From: Prostheceraeus crozeri
Lineage: Eukaryota; Platyhelminthes; Polycladida; Euryleptidae
DNA length: 64,000 nt
NCBI GenBank assembly: GCA_907163375.1
Contig: CAJQUW010012461.1
Location: forward strand, 1-64,000
Reading direction: 5' to 3'
Made by a program: the position numbers and the translations under genes. The number at the start of each line of letters is the position of its first letter. Within the stretch, counting starts at the first letter, position 1. The notes below the pieces were generated by a model, which had not been told where the DNA came from, made no database searches, and saw nothing but the letters and a program-made list of their open reading frames with translations. Below, piece by piece: positions 9,001 through 16,042 of the stretch.

Positions 9001-10625
9001 GTTATTCTACACCAGGTTTAACATGGTTAGCAGGATTAAAACATACTGGTGTTCAAGCCGATGGCTCTAGGACAAAGTCCGTTAAACTTAAACATTATAA
9101 AGAAAATACATATGATAAATTATTATTTTTTGAATCTGGAATTAGAGGTGGAGTTTCATCAGTTTTAGGTAATAGATATGTTAAATGTTATAATAAGAAA
9201 GTAAATCCACATACATATGGAATAATGAAACCTTTATCTCCAGAAGAAAAAGAAAATATATTAGAAATTTTTCGAACGAAACGAGAAGGAGTAGAACGTG
9301 AAAAAGCAATTGATGAATTCATGAGAGAAAACTATTTATTATATTATGATTTTAATAGCTTATATTCTTCTTGCATGATACAAGAATTACCAACAGGTGA
9401 AATGACGTGGTGTAATATTCGTACGACATCAGAGATGTCTACTAGGGCTTCGCCCGTTCTAGATTATCAAAGAACATATGATGGTGAAAATAATTTTGGT
9501 TATGTATATGAAGTTGATTTAGTATACCCTGATTATATAAAAGAAGCAACAAAATATTATCCTTTCTGTCCAGAAAACAAAATTCCCAATATAGAAGATT
9601 TTTCAGATTATCAAAAATCTATAATTCCGAAAAAATACAGACCAACAAAAAAACTTATGTTAACACAAGGTAATAAAGGAAAGTATGTTGTTGAAGGAAG
9701 AATGCTAGATTGGTATTTAGATCATGGCATGATTCTCACCAAAATACATCGAAAACTAGAGTATAGAAAATCTAAATGGTTAAAAGATTATATTGAGTTC
9801 AATATTGAAAAACGCAAAATATCTAAAAGAAATAAAGATGATTTTGGAAACGTGTTCTTCAAATTAATGAATAATGCATTTTATGGTAAGACTTTAGAAA
9901 ATGTGCGTAATAGACAAAATATTGAAATAGTTTATGATAGAGATAGATTTCAAAATTTAACAAGGAAACCTACATATAAAAGAACTACTAGATTCAGTGA
10001 TGAACTTTGTGCTGTTCATCTAAGAAGAAGCATTGTAAAACATGATAAGTTTAATTTCATTGGTTTCACTATATTAGAATTAGCTAAACTATTTATGTAT
10101 AGTTTTATATATGATTATTTAGCACCTGCTTATGGCAAAAACTATAAATTACACTTTACAGATACCGATTCTATTTTCTTAGAATTAACAGTACCATATG
10201 GTTCTTCACTTGATAAAGAAATTAATAAAATAAAAGATATTATTCATCCTTCTGATTTATGTAAAGTAAAAGATGAATTAGAAGGAAATGAAGATTTCAT
10301 AACAGAAGCTATATTTTTAAAATCTAAATGTTACTGTTATGATACAACTAATAATATTAGGACATCGGAGATGTCTTCCAGGGCTTCGCCCGTTAAAACA
10401 CATAAAACATTAAAAGGAATTTCAAAGGCATCAGTGGCTAATCAAATAACATTTCAAGATTATAAAAATGCATTATTTAATAATGAAATAAAAACAGCAT
10501 ATAATTATAGACTTAATTCAAAAAAACATAAAATGTATTTAAAAGAAGAACATAAATTAGCATTAGATCCATTTGATGATAAAAGAAAAATTTTACCTGA
10601 TGGAATAACTACTGAACCTTTTTAA
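6084..10625 (+). CDS. Family B DNA polymerase, protein-primed type, with endonuclease VII-like insertion
   Basis: An open frame of 1513 codons; its exact 5' end is uncertain. Domains in order: a CFLWSII motif near residue 247, found in relatives from invertebrate elements; a Glu/Lys/Gln coiled coil at about 395-520; a C2H2 finger at 561-582 (C-x2-C ... H-x4-C); exonuclease motif I with YCDFEAY (D615); an endonuclease VII-like zinc module at about 739-785 (CYYCG ... KDHDHLNG ... HNSCN); exonuclease II YNGSKYDFH near 795; exonuclease III YLQIDVLILAD near 943; polymerase motif A YDFNSLYSS (D1089), motif B KLMNNAFYG (K1260) and motif C DTDS (D1360, D1362). All catalytic acidic residues looked for are present. 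It would replicate the element from a terminal protein. Short GC-rich repeats encoding RASPV-type peptides sit in frame within it. Confidence 0.9.
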   Translation: MQTKRSYQSHLQSKMHLQNVERVDEGNILKLNSYKNYIETLPTDIKVKKMFDDYSHSEYKKVFNSEDEAVTDIKYLFSDTDEFNEIDELNEIDEFDEAERTDEALANIKYLFNQSFEHNETDKTFSDILTNFYNIFKKSFKCYMNVEVLYTKNGPDGIPEEIIQGHFTKSQEIHNVNDIQPIFESMILKLENCIIEAQLRESGWRFVKILSKKIVIDKYKNNTGGSYVPLPFSSPQLINIKKEDDYCFLWSIIAHLHPAKYHKERLSHYNKEEYISEFDLSDGLDEFPYDYNRLLKFHKKNKNLIEVNVFELNVNYVSIGKITPLYSDSKKFYLNNKNFCQSEIVYNDRGNYMHHNIFYQGNIICTEKFELVKTLSPIMINHNNYKGRTDDYNYKYSSLSSEYQQKLENLNKSLQKCKIDYQQQTKMLLQEYHHKYQNKIETIQKLNEENNKELNEENNEENETKQKINESLKKCLQQYKEQYDKEYIYQLQILNQNNYQNTFNITKEINETHEIYKDEFEKLEQSKQPAQANILYYQGHFILCKDVSIFTKTSDNKNFPCLQCMTSFRTLEEMNRHLENCQQNEAVQNTFPKDDYLEYNKWYFKNKVPFTIYCDFEAYNVNMTQNRTESSRASPDSENYNSEKSAPERSAPGKSSAEQSKEKYLFEQKPLCWGMYIHSNYPELFKSEYLQYYGEDSSEMFTKKVEELQGRFSQLLETNKPMIPLTDEKRKEFDDEINCYYCGKGFTNKYKTGRGRYLDKVKDHDHLNGLYRGAAHNSCNLNANKFKYNFVPLYFYNGSKYDFHLVMKDLFSSEKLQQQKINVLCKQEEEYFSMQLGCIRILDAFRFFTPYSLDVMGKTLKSEQCKILNKYNLKPLKGIFPYEYITGDFNSVNKIMEEEQLPPINKFKSTLKQSQLSDEDYAEAEKNWRDLNCKTMYDYTMKYLQIDVLILADLFENFRDMCLEYYGIDPCYCYSTPGLTWLAGLKHTGVQADGSRTKSVKLKHYKENTYDKLLFFESGIRGGVSSVLGNRYVKCYNKKVNPHTYGIMKPLSPEEKENILEIFRTKREGVEREKAIDEFMRENYLLYYDFNSLYSSCMIQELPTGEMTWCNIRTTSEMSTRASPVLDYQRTYDGENNFGYVYEVDLVYPDYIKEATKYYPFCPENKIPNIEDFSDYQKSIIPKKYRPTKKLMLTQGNKGKYVVEGRMLDWYLDHGMILTKIHRKLEYRKSKWLKDYIEFNIEKRKISKRNKDDFGNVFFKLMNNAFYGKTLENVRNRQNIEIVYDRDRFQNLTRKPTYKRTTRFSDELCAVHLRRSIVKHDKFNFIGFTILELAKLFMYSFIYDYLAPAYGKNYKLHFTDTDSIFLELTVPYGSSLDKEINKIKDIIHPSDLCKVKDELEGNEDFITEAIFLKSKCYCYDTTNNIRTSEMSSRASPVKTHKTLKGISKASVANQITFQDYKNALFNNEIKTAYNYRLNSKKHKMYLKEEHKLALDPFDDKRKILPDGITTEPF
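7963..7990 (+). repeat. In-frame twin-hairpin repeat inside the polymerase gene, copy 1
   Basis: AACGGAAAGTT, CCA, then GGGCTTCACCC, translated as NRTESSRASP. It sits between exonuclease motif I and the endonuclease VII-like module, in a stretch with no visible conserved motif. The following Ser/Pro-rich stretch (about 8000-8060) repeats AGTGCGCCTG and may be a decayed second insert. Confidence 0.75.
9057..9083 (+). repeat. In-frame hairpin repeat inside the polymerase gene, diverged copy
   Basis: GCCGATGGC, TCTA, then GGACAAAGTCC. It has the two-hairpin plan and the CTAG junction of the family, but different stem sequences. Translated as ADGSRTKSV, just after the conserved GLTWLAGLK segment. 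Confidence 0.5.
9423..9458 (+). repeat. In-frame twin-hairpin repeat inside the polymerase gene, copy 2
   Basis: GACATCAGAGATGTC, TACTA, then GGGCTTCGCCC, translated as TSEMSTRASPV. It lies about 25 residues after polymerase motif A, between the GEMTWCN stretch and the next conserved strand. Confidence 0.85.
10360..10393 (+). repeat. In-frame twin-hairpin repeat inside the polymerase gene, copy 3
   Basis: GGACATCGGAGATGTC, TTCCA, then GGGCTTCGCCC, translated as RTSEMSSRASPV. It lies about 68 residues after motif C. It is nearly identical to copy 2 and uses the same reading frame of the repeat. Confidence 0.85.
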
Positions 10626-10744
10626 TTTTCTAATTTCTATTTTCTAAATTTAAAAATATAACAATATAACAATATAACAATATAAAATATTATAAAAATA
10701 AAATATTATAAAATAAAATAATAATAAAAAATTATCATATAAAA

Positions 10745-11578
10745 ATGGATAAAGTTAGAGCTGATAATTTTAAAAGAATAAAACAATTAGACGATTTAAT
10801 AAAACAAAGAAATATTATGAAAGAAAATCATCTTCAACATAGAATGATAAAAGCTGGTATTCAATCTGATATGTTTGATAAATTAAAAATAACTGAAGAA
10901 GTAAAAACTGATTATGAAAAAACTGTCGAACCATTTAAAACTCTTGAAAAGGAACTTAATGAAAAACGTGTTGATATAGCGGATCCTGTACTTAAAACAC
11001 TATTAGATAACTATGGTTTATTAGAGGCAAACATAGATAAAAAATTACCAAAATCTATGTTATTCGAACATTCTACTTTCTTTTTAGATAAAAAATTATT
11101 TGCAAGATTTTATCTTGGTGGTAAAGAAATATTTCCACAACCTTTACGAGGATTAATTTTTACTCCAGATAAAAAACCTATTAGTTTAGATAGAAATTTT
11201 GTTGATCTTTTAAGAGGAGCAGATTTAAAAAATTATGCTGTAGAAGATCTAATAAAATATAAAACTATATTAGATAGAGTTGGCACAGTAAAAACTCTTA
11301 GACGTTATAAACAATTAGAAAATTTATTATCAACGGGAGTTAAAGTAGGAAAAGGTTTATCTGAAAAACAGAAAACAAAAAAACAGAAAACAGAAACAAC
11401 CATATTTTTACCAGATGATCCACAAGAATTACTAAATAGATTAAATATTTTAATATCTGCAATAAAAGAAGGACATAATTCTAGTTTCAATGAAATTCAT
11501 GCTATATTGAAAAGACTGTTAGAAAAGAAGATTCTAAATGAAGAGGATTATAAAAGTATAACGAACCGAATGTTCTAG
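10745..11578 (+). CDS. 277-aa helical structural-type protein of the element
   Basis: A basic helical N-terminus (residues 1-35) matches the separate 57-aa ORF at 1787-1960. A middle region (about 85-165) is more globular and contains FARFYLGGKEIFP. A Lys-rich linker (about 200-215) is followed by a C-terminal helical domain, LLNRLNILISAIKEGH ... EIHAILKRLLEKKILNEEDY, a pattern seen in hypothetical proteins of related invertebrate elements. It lies between the polymerase and penton-like genes on the same strand. It may be an internal virion or terminal protein candidate, but nothing in the sequence proves either. The TAG stop codon lies within a twin-hairpin repeat, so the present C-terminus was set by that insertion. 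Confidence 0.55.
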   Translation: MDKVRADNFKRIKQLDDLIKQRNIMKENHLQHRMIKAGIQSDMFDKLKITEEVKTDYEKTVEPFKTLEKELNEKRVDIADPVLKTLLDNYGLLEANIDKKLPKSMLFEHSTFFLDKKLFARFYLGGKEIFPQPLRGLIFTPDKKPISLDRNFVDLLRGADLKNYAVEDLIKYKTILDRVGTVKTLRRYKQLENLLSTGVKVGKGLSEKQKTKKQKTETTIFLPDDPQELLNRLNILISAIKEGHNSSFNEIHAILKRLLEKKILNEEDYKSITNRMF

Positions 11579-11628
11579 GGCTTCGCCCGAACCGGACATC
11601 TCTGATGTCCTCCAGGGCTTCGCCCGTA
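11563..11628 (+). repeat. Two adjacent GC-rich twin-hairpin repeats
   Basis: First unit: AACCGAATGTT, CTA, GGGCTTCGCCC. Second unit: GGACATCTCTGATGTCC, TCCA, GGGCTTCGCCC. The second is the clearest two-hairpin copy in the window. The first overlaps the last codons and stop of the 277-aa protein gene. Confidence 0.9.
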
Positions 11629-11705
11629 GCTGAAATATGTTGTTTCTAATTTTTTATAAAAAAAAATTTCATAAAAAAATATTTATTTAATTTTTTAGTT
11701 TAAAA

Positions 11706-12494
11706 ATGTGTTCAGCAGATTTAGACAAAATTAATAATCATTTAGAAAATTTGATAGAGATTTTGGGTTCATCAAAATTTAGTACGACGTTAAAAATTAT
11801 AACAACTACTTCATCACACACTTGTAATTTAGAACCCATTCTACATTTAGAACAAAATAAAAATTATCAAATTGCATTGACTAGTTTCTCCACATTTAAC
11901 ACTATTCAAAACGTTATCAAAGATGTGAATGATCAATTTAGATATTCTACTGATAAAGGTAAAACATGGAAAATACTAACTTTTCTTCCTGGTTCTTACG
12001 AAGTTGAAACAATATCAAATGAAATTAAGAGACATTTAGGTATACCATTTAAAGATAAGAAACAATTACATTTTGCAGTTGAACCGGCAGTTAATAAATT
12101 TTCTCTTACTTTAGACGAAAATCATCAAGTTGATTTTAATCATGATAGATCATTGTCAAAGCTATTAGGATTTAATAAACAAACCTATAGTCAAGGTTAT
12201 CATTTAGGTGAGAAGATTCCAAAAATAACTGAAATAAATTCAATTGTTGTACATTGTGACATTATTGAAGGAGGATATATAAATGGTAAATTATCAAATT
12301 TAATATTCAGTTTTCCAGCTTTTACTGTACCCATTGGTTATAGATTAAATGTAATTCCACAAACATTAATATATTTCCCTATTACAAGAAAAACTATTAA
12401 CAACATTGGCATTAGAATCACTGATGAAAAAGGACAAGAAATAAATTTTGGAGGTGAAGAGATTATGATAGATCTTTTGGTACGGGAGGTATAA
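11706..12494 (+). CDS. Penton-like minor capsid protein (single jelly roll)
   Basis: A 262-aa, beta-rich protein. The plan matches minor capsid proteins of invertebrate Polinton-like elements: an N-terminal strand region with YQIALTSFSTFNTI, a FLPGSYEVETI turn, then LLGFNKQTY near the middle, then VVHCDIIEGGYINGKLS, then the terminal strands with GYRLNVIPQTLIYFPI, IGIRITDEKGQEINFGGE and a final LLVREV. It would form the vertices of the capsid. The start follows GTTTAAAA. It lies upstream of the packaging ATPase, as expected for a morphogenesis cluster. The family call is from remembered motif order and should be tested by structure prediction. Confidence 0.6.
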   Translation: MCSADLDKINNHLENLIEILGSSKFSTTLKIITTTSSHTCNLEPILHLEQNKNYQIALTSFSTFNTIQNVIKDVNDQFRYSTDKGKTWKILTFLPGSYEVETISNEIKRHLGIPFKDKKQLHFAVEPAVNKFSLTLDENHQVDFNHDRSLSKLLGFNKQTYSQGYHLGEKIPKITEINSIVVHCDIIEGGYINGKLSNLIFSFPAFTVPIGYRLNVIPQTLIYFPITRKTINNIGIRITDEKGQEINFGGEEIMIDLLVREV

Positions 12495-12726
12495 ACTCCC
12501 ACGCGAAGCTAGAGAAGTTTAATTTTTTTATCATTTTTCATTATTAACCTTATTAATCTTATTATTAGAAACAAAAAAATAAACTTAAATTAAAATTTTT
12601 ATTTTTTTGTTTTTAAAAACACTAATTCAATAATGGATGAATTTATTACTTTAAAAATGAATGAAATGACTTTAAATAAAAAAAAAACTTAAATTTAATC
12701 ATCATCCAAATTTATCTAATAAAGTT

Positions 12727-13422
12727 TTGTCAGTTATTTGTGGAAGATCAGGATGTGGAAAAACATATCTATTATTTAAAATTTTAACGACTCCAAATTT
12801 TTTGGATTATAACAATCTTATAATTTATACAACAACGGCAGAACAACCCGTCTATCAATTTTTAAAATATGGATTTGAAAATAATCTTACAAAAACAGCA
12901 ATTGCTTCTCTATTCGAAGAATACGAAAAATCTGAATATGAAGAAGAAATAAATTTGTGGTGTGAAGAAGCAGCAAAAAATAAACAATTAGTTGAATCCA
13001 ATAAAAATAAGCATATAAAAATACAATTAATAGATGATAGTGGTAATATGCAAGATCCTAGTAAACTAGATAAAACAATGAAACATTGTGTAATTTTTGA
13101 TGATTGTGTTAATGACAGAAATCAGTCAGTTCAAAGAAATTATTTCACAAGAGGTAGACATAATAACTGTAGTGTATTTTATTTGACACAAAGTATGTAT
13201 TCATTAGACGGAAGTGTTATTAGAAAGAATGCAAATATATTTATACTATTTGAAATAAATGCAAGAAACTTAAGTGATTTGCTAAGAGATTTATGTATAA
13301 GAGATAAAGATGAATTTAAACAATCGTGTAATAATGCTTGGGCAAAAGATTATGGATTCATTACAATTAATATTGATAAAAAAATTCATGATAGAGTTAT
13401 CGAACAATTGTTCTCTGACTGA
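12727..13422 (+). CDS. A32-type genome-packaging ATPase of the element
   Basis: About 230 residues of open frame, with its true 5' end unclear; the gene may be broken about once. Walker A is GRSGCGKTY within VICGRSGCGKT, and Walker B is HCVIFDDC. A GRHNNCSVFYLTQS stretch follows the Walker B, as in poxvirus A32, adenovirus IVa2-like and Polinton packaging ATPases. It would pump the element DNA into the capsid. It lies next to the penton-like gene. It is more typical of the packaging family than the longer membrane-anchored ATPase at 4365-5906. Confidence 0.75.
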   Translation: MSVICGRSGCGKTYLLFKILTTPNFLDYNNLIIYTTTAEQPVYQFLKYGFENNLTKTAIASLFEEYEKSEYEEEINLWCEEAAKNKQLVESNKNKHIKIQLIDDSGNMQDPSKLDKTMKHCVIFDDCVNDRNQSVQRNYFTRGRHNNCSVFYLTQSMYSLDGSVIRKNANIFILFEINARNLSDLLRDLCIRDKDEFKQSCNNAWAKDYGFITINIDKKIHDRVIEQLFSD

Positions 13423-13616
13423 AAGTCGATCGAAGATTTGTTTACTGAGTAATAAAAAATATACAACATAGTGGTATAATATTTTTTTGTTATTATCAGC
13501 TTTAATTTTATCTATTTTTTAAAATATAATATTTGAATTTTGTGGTAACATTGGAATACAGCAAAAACATTTTACTGAACAAATTATTTTTTTATTGCTT
13601 TGTTGTTTGTAATCTT

Positions 13617-13705
13617 TTCGTTTAAAGTTTTCACGTTTAAAGTTTTGTCGTTTAAAGTTTTCTCGTATTAAGTTTTGTTTAATAAAGTTTTGTCTAATAA
13701 AGTTT
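13617..13705. repeat. 16-17-bp tandem repeat (GTTTAAAGTTTTCTC type), about six copies
   Basis: Degenerate units of GTTTAAAGTTTT and AATAAAGTTTTGTC run from the convergent spacer into the 3' end of the membrane protein gene, where they encode its repeated LLDKTLLNKT tail. Confidence 0.75.
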
Positions 13706-14357
13706 TTAGCTCTTCTAAAAAAATTTTGTCATTTTCTTCATTAGAAATTTTATCATCAATAAAAGTTTTACCATCACTAGAAATTTTACCATCCTTTTTA
13801 TTTTTATCATTAACTTTTTCTGTCTGTGATTGAAATGATATTTGATATACTTCATTAGCTATTTGATCAAATTTTTCAATCTCATCTAACGTAATAACAT
13901 TATCATCACATACTCTTTGAAAGTAGTAGTGTAGTTTATCATAGACTTCTTTAATATGTAAATGCTTAGTTTTTAATGATTTTCGTTTCTTAGTTATTAA
14001 AGATTTATCTAACATTGTAGCAAGTGAAGTTGCAAAAACACCCGTACCTGTTAAAGCTGTAGCAACTACTGGAATTACTAAAACACCTGAAGATATAACA
14101 ATTGTTAAAGCACCTAAACTTATTGTTAAGAATATGCCAATTCCTTGTGTTACATTCTTAACTTTACTCCATCTCTTTCTTAATTTTTTATAATGCTCTA
14201 ATCTTAATAATAATTGGGATTCCTTATCTTTCATATAACGTACTCTATCTTTGTGTTTTTCAATATTTAATTCACTTATTTTTAATTGAGATAACGAAGG
14301 ATATATTCTTGAGGTTTCTTCCATTTCTGAAGTTCCTTCCACTTTTGTTTCTTCCAT
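13668..14357 (-). CDS. Two-helix membrane protein of the element
   Basis: About 229 aa from the ATG at 14357. Order: a polar N-terminus with LSQLKISELNIEKHKDRVRY, a basic coiled coil (HYKKLRKRWSKVKN), two closely spaced hydrophobic segments (GIFLTISLGALTIVISSGVLVIPVVATALTG), then GVFATSLATMLDKSLITKKRKS, then a helical and finally polar Lys/Asp-rich tail. Proteins with this coiled coil, two membrane helices and S-L-A-T motif recur in invertebrate Polinton-like elements; their role is unknown, perhaps membrane remodelling. The longer frame from 14414 is less likely because its first residues (RTEGSGLRASPV) come from a twin-hairpin repeat. Confidence 0.6.
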   Translation of the reverse strand: MEETKVEGTSEMEETSRIYPSLSQLKISELNIEKHKDRVRYMKDKESQLLLRLEHYKKLRKRWSKVKNVTQGIGIFLTISLGALTIVISSGVLVIPVVATALTGTGVFATSLATMLDKSLITKKRKSLKTKHLHIKEVYDKLHYYFQRVCDDNVITLDEIEKFDQIANEVYQISFQSQTEKVNDKNKKDGKISSDGKTFIDDKISNEENDKIFLEELKTLLDKTLLNKT

Positions 14358-14375
14358 TTTTAAAGAAATATTTTT

Positions 14376-14412
14376 AACGGGCGAAGCGCGAAGCCCTGAA
14401 CCTTCGGTTCGC
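14376..14412 (-). repeat. GC-rich twin hairpin upstream of the membrane protein gene
   Basis: On the minus strand: AACCGAAGGTT, CA, then GGGCTTCGCGCTTCGCCC with an extended second stem. It reads RTEGSGLRASPV in the frame of the downstream gene, close to the peptides found in the polymerase. Confidence 0.8.
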
Positions 14413-14460
14413 AAGTCACATGATATATTTTAAAAACCTGAAAGATGGATAAAATTCATG

Positions 14461-14755
14461 AATTTGAAATTCTCAACTTTTATGATTTTTTCGGTGTCCG
14501 GGTTTTCGGTGTCCTAGAACGGTCATGATTTTGGCGGGGGGTGAAAAATGACATAATCACAAATTTGAGATTCTTAACTTTTATAATTTTCGGTGTCCTA
14601 GAACGGTCATGATTTAAGCAATGAAAAATGTCATAATCACAAATTTGAGATTCTTAACTTTTATGATTTTTTCGGTGTCCGGGTTTTCGGTGTCCTGGAA
14701 CGGTCATGATTTAAGCAATGAAAAATGTCATAATCACAAATTTGAGATTTTGAAA
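14461..14755. repeat. Satellite-like repeat, about three units of 80-100 bp
   Basis: Units start AATTTGAGATTCTTAACTTT, contain one or two copies of CGGTGTCCTGGAACGGTCAT or a near match, and end ATGTCATAATCAC. They begin after the last gene and mark the non-coding terminal zone of the Polinton-like element. Confidence 0.9.
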
Positions 14756-14790
14756 AATTTGAAAATTGTATATTTTTAAAAACGCCCAAA

Positions 14791-14822
14791 TCGGAGCGAA
14801 GCTCCTCTGGCTTTAGCCGATT
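14791..14822. repeat. GC-rich twin hairpin, terminal copy
   Basis: GGAGCGAAGCTCC, TCT, then GGCTTTAGCC. It has the two-hairpin plan with different stem sequences and sits between two blocks of terminal satellite repeats. Confidence 0.6.
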
Positions 14823-15012
14823 TATGAATTTAGGTCTTCATAACCTGAAAAAGGGTTCAAATTCATGAATTTATGTTGTTTTTAAAAGTACCATTTTTGA
14901 AAAAAATGGTACTTTTTGAATGAACCAAATTCATGAATTTAGGTCTTAAAAACCTGAAAAAGGGTCTAAATTCATAAATTTATGTCGTTTTTAAAAGTAC
15001 TATTTTTTGATT
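14822..15012. repeat. Second terminal repeat block, two units of about 105 bp with a hairpin
   Basis: Units contain AATTCATGAATTTAGGTCTT, AACCTGAAAAAGGGT and a T-rich end. Between them AAAGTACCATT...AATGGTACTTT (about 14886-14917) is a long perfect hairpin. The block is followed by one more GGTGTCCTGGAACGGTC at 15018-15033, after which the Polinton-like element appears to end. Confidence 0.85.
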
Positions 15013-15035
15013 TTATGGTGTCCTGGAACGGTCTT

Positions 15036-16042
15036 TTATCCATTACTATCATCCCACAACAGATATTTATTGACGATCATCGATGAATATTCGCGATTCC
15101 CGTTTGTGATATCCTTGTAATGATATCACTTCAAGAACTGTTATTTACAAACTAAAGGACTCATTTTCGTTGTTTGGGGTACCCGCTAGTATTCACTCCG
15201 ATAGAGGATCCCAATTCATGTCTTCGGAAGTGAGGAGTTTGTTACACGAGAATGGAATTTGGCAAATAAGGACATCACCATATCATCCGCAGGGAAATGG
15301 TCAATGAGCTACAATGGTATCATTTGGAAGTCAGTATCGTTGGCGTTGGCGTCTCGGGGTCTCCCTCAGTCCCAGTGGGAGTCAGCATTGCCTGACGTGC
15401 TTCATAGCATTCGGACATTGTTGTGCACTGCTACGAATATGACGCCGCATGAGAATATGACCTCGGCCTGTTTTGCGGAAGTTCGCTCGCTCGAGTAAAT
15501 CTGATCCTTTGGTGAGCAAAGTCGATCTATTGGAAGCAAATAATAGCGTTGCTTGGATTAAACTTCCATGTGGGGCTACAAATGCTGTATCCATGAAGGA
15601 TTTAGCTCCATATCGTAGTGCAATCCAAAAGGAGGGATTGATGGAAGGAGAAGCAAGGAGATTTGTTGATTGAGCAGGGGTCTCTGGAGGATGATTTCCC
15701 GGAGGATGAGGCGGTTGTGACGGGGTATCGACTGATGAGGAGCAGCTACGGCGTTCGTCACGTGTAAGAAGGCGACCAGACCTTTTAGGCTATGTCACTT
15801 TCAAATCTGACTTTCAGTTTTGTGAATTCTGAGCTACCAATTTACTTAGGTTTTTTCATAGGGGTGAATGTCGTGACCTCTATCTGTGATTAGTTCTCAC
15901 ATCGATGTGCTGATCTGTGTCTGTTTATGCATGCACTGTATTTCACGGCTGCAATAAACGCTCTGCCTGTAATCGGGTCTTGTTGAGTCATTACAACTAT
16001 CTCAATCTAATCATCACACCTACTCCCAATCTGCTCCCAACA
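15036..16042 (+). mobile_element. Ty3/gypsy LTR retrotransposon relic: integrase region and 3' LTR
   Basis: Starting near 15040 the DNA encodes stretches of a Ty3/gypsy integrase core (RYLLTIIDEYSRFPF, then HSDRGSQFMSSE and TSPYHPQGN), followed by downstream pol sequence. A probable 3' LTR runs 15869-16042: it starts TGTCGTGACC after a purine run, has AATAAA near 15953, and ends in CA. The relic is old and broken several times. Its 5' portion is missing here because the Polinton-like element lies directly against the integrase region, so the latter most likely inserted into it. Confidence 0.8.

Larger units (their letters stand above)
1..15035. mobile_element. Polinton-like (PolB-bearing, capsid-bearing) endogenous element, right part
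   Basis: A block of very AT-rich DNA carries capsid-type, packaging ATPase, fibre-like and protein-primed-type DNA polymerase genes, a combination typical of Polinton/Maverick and adintovirus-grade elements. Leftmost genes read leftward, central genes rightward, and the last gene leftward. The left end lies outside the window. The right end is placed near 15035, where satellite-like repeats stop and Ty3/gypsy integrase sequence begins. No integrase or adenain-type protease of its own is visible, but either could lie to the left. Most frames are open, so the copy looks fairly young, with perhaps two or three breaks. Family assignment rests on gene content and remembered motif patterns, not on a search. 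Confidence 0.85.

Noticed and set aside
1-15035. Whole AT-rich block considered as bacterial or giant-virus contamination
   Set aside because: Gene content fits a known class of integrated animal elements, and it joins host transposon sequence at 15035. Misassembly cannot be fully excluded without reads.
15036-15770. Integrase-like sequence next to the Polinton-like element, considered as the element's own integrase
   Set aside because: Its motifs and the following LTR-like end are of Ty3/gypsy type and it lies outside the terminal repeats of the Polinton-like element.
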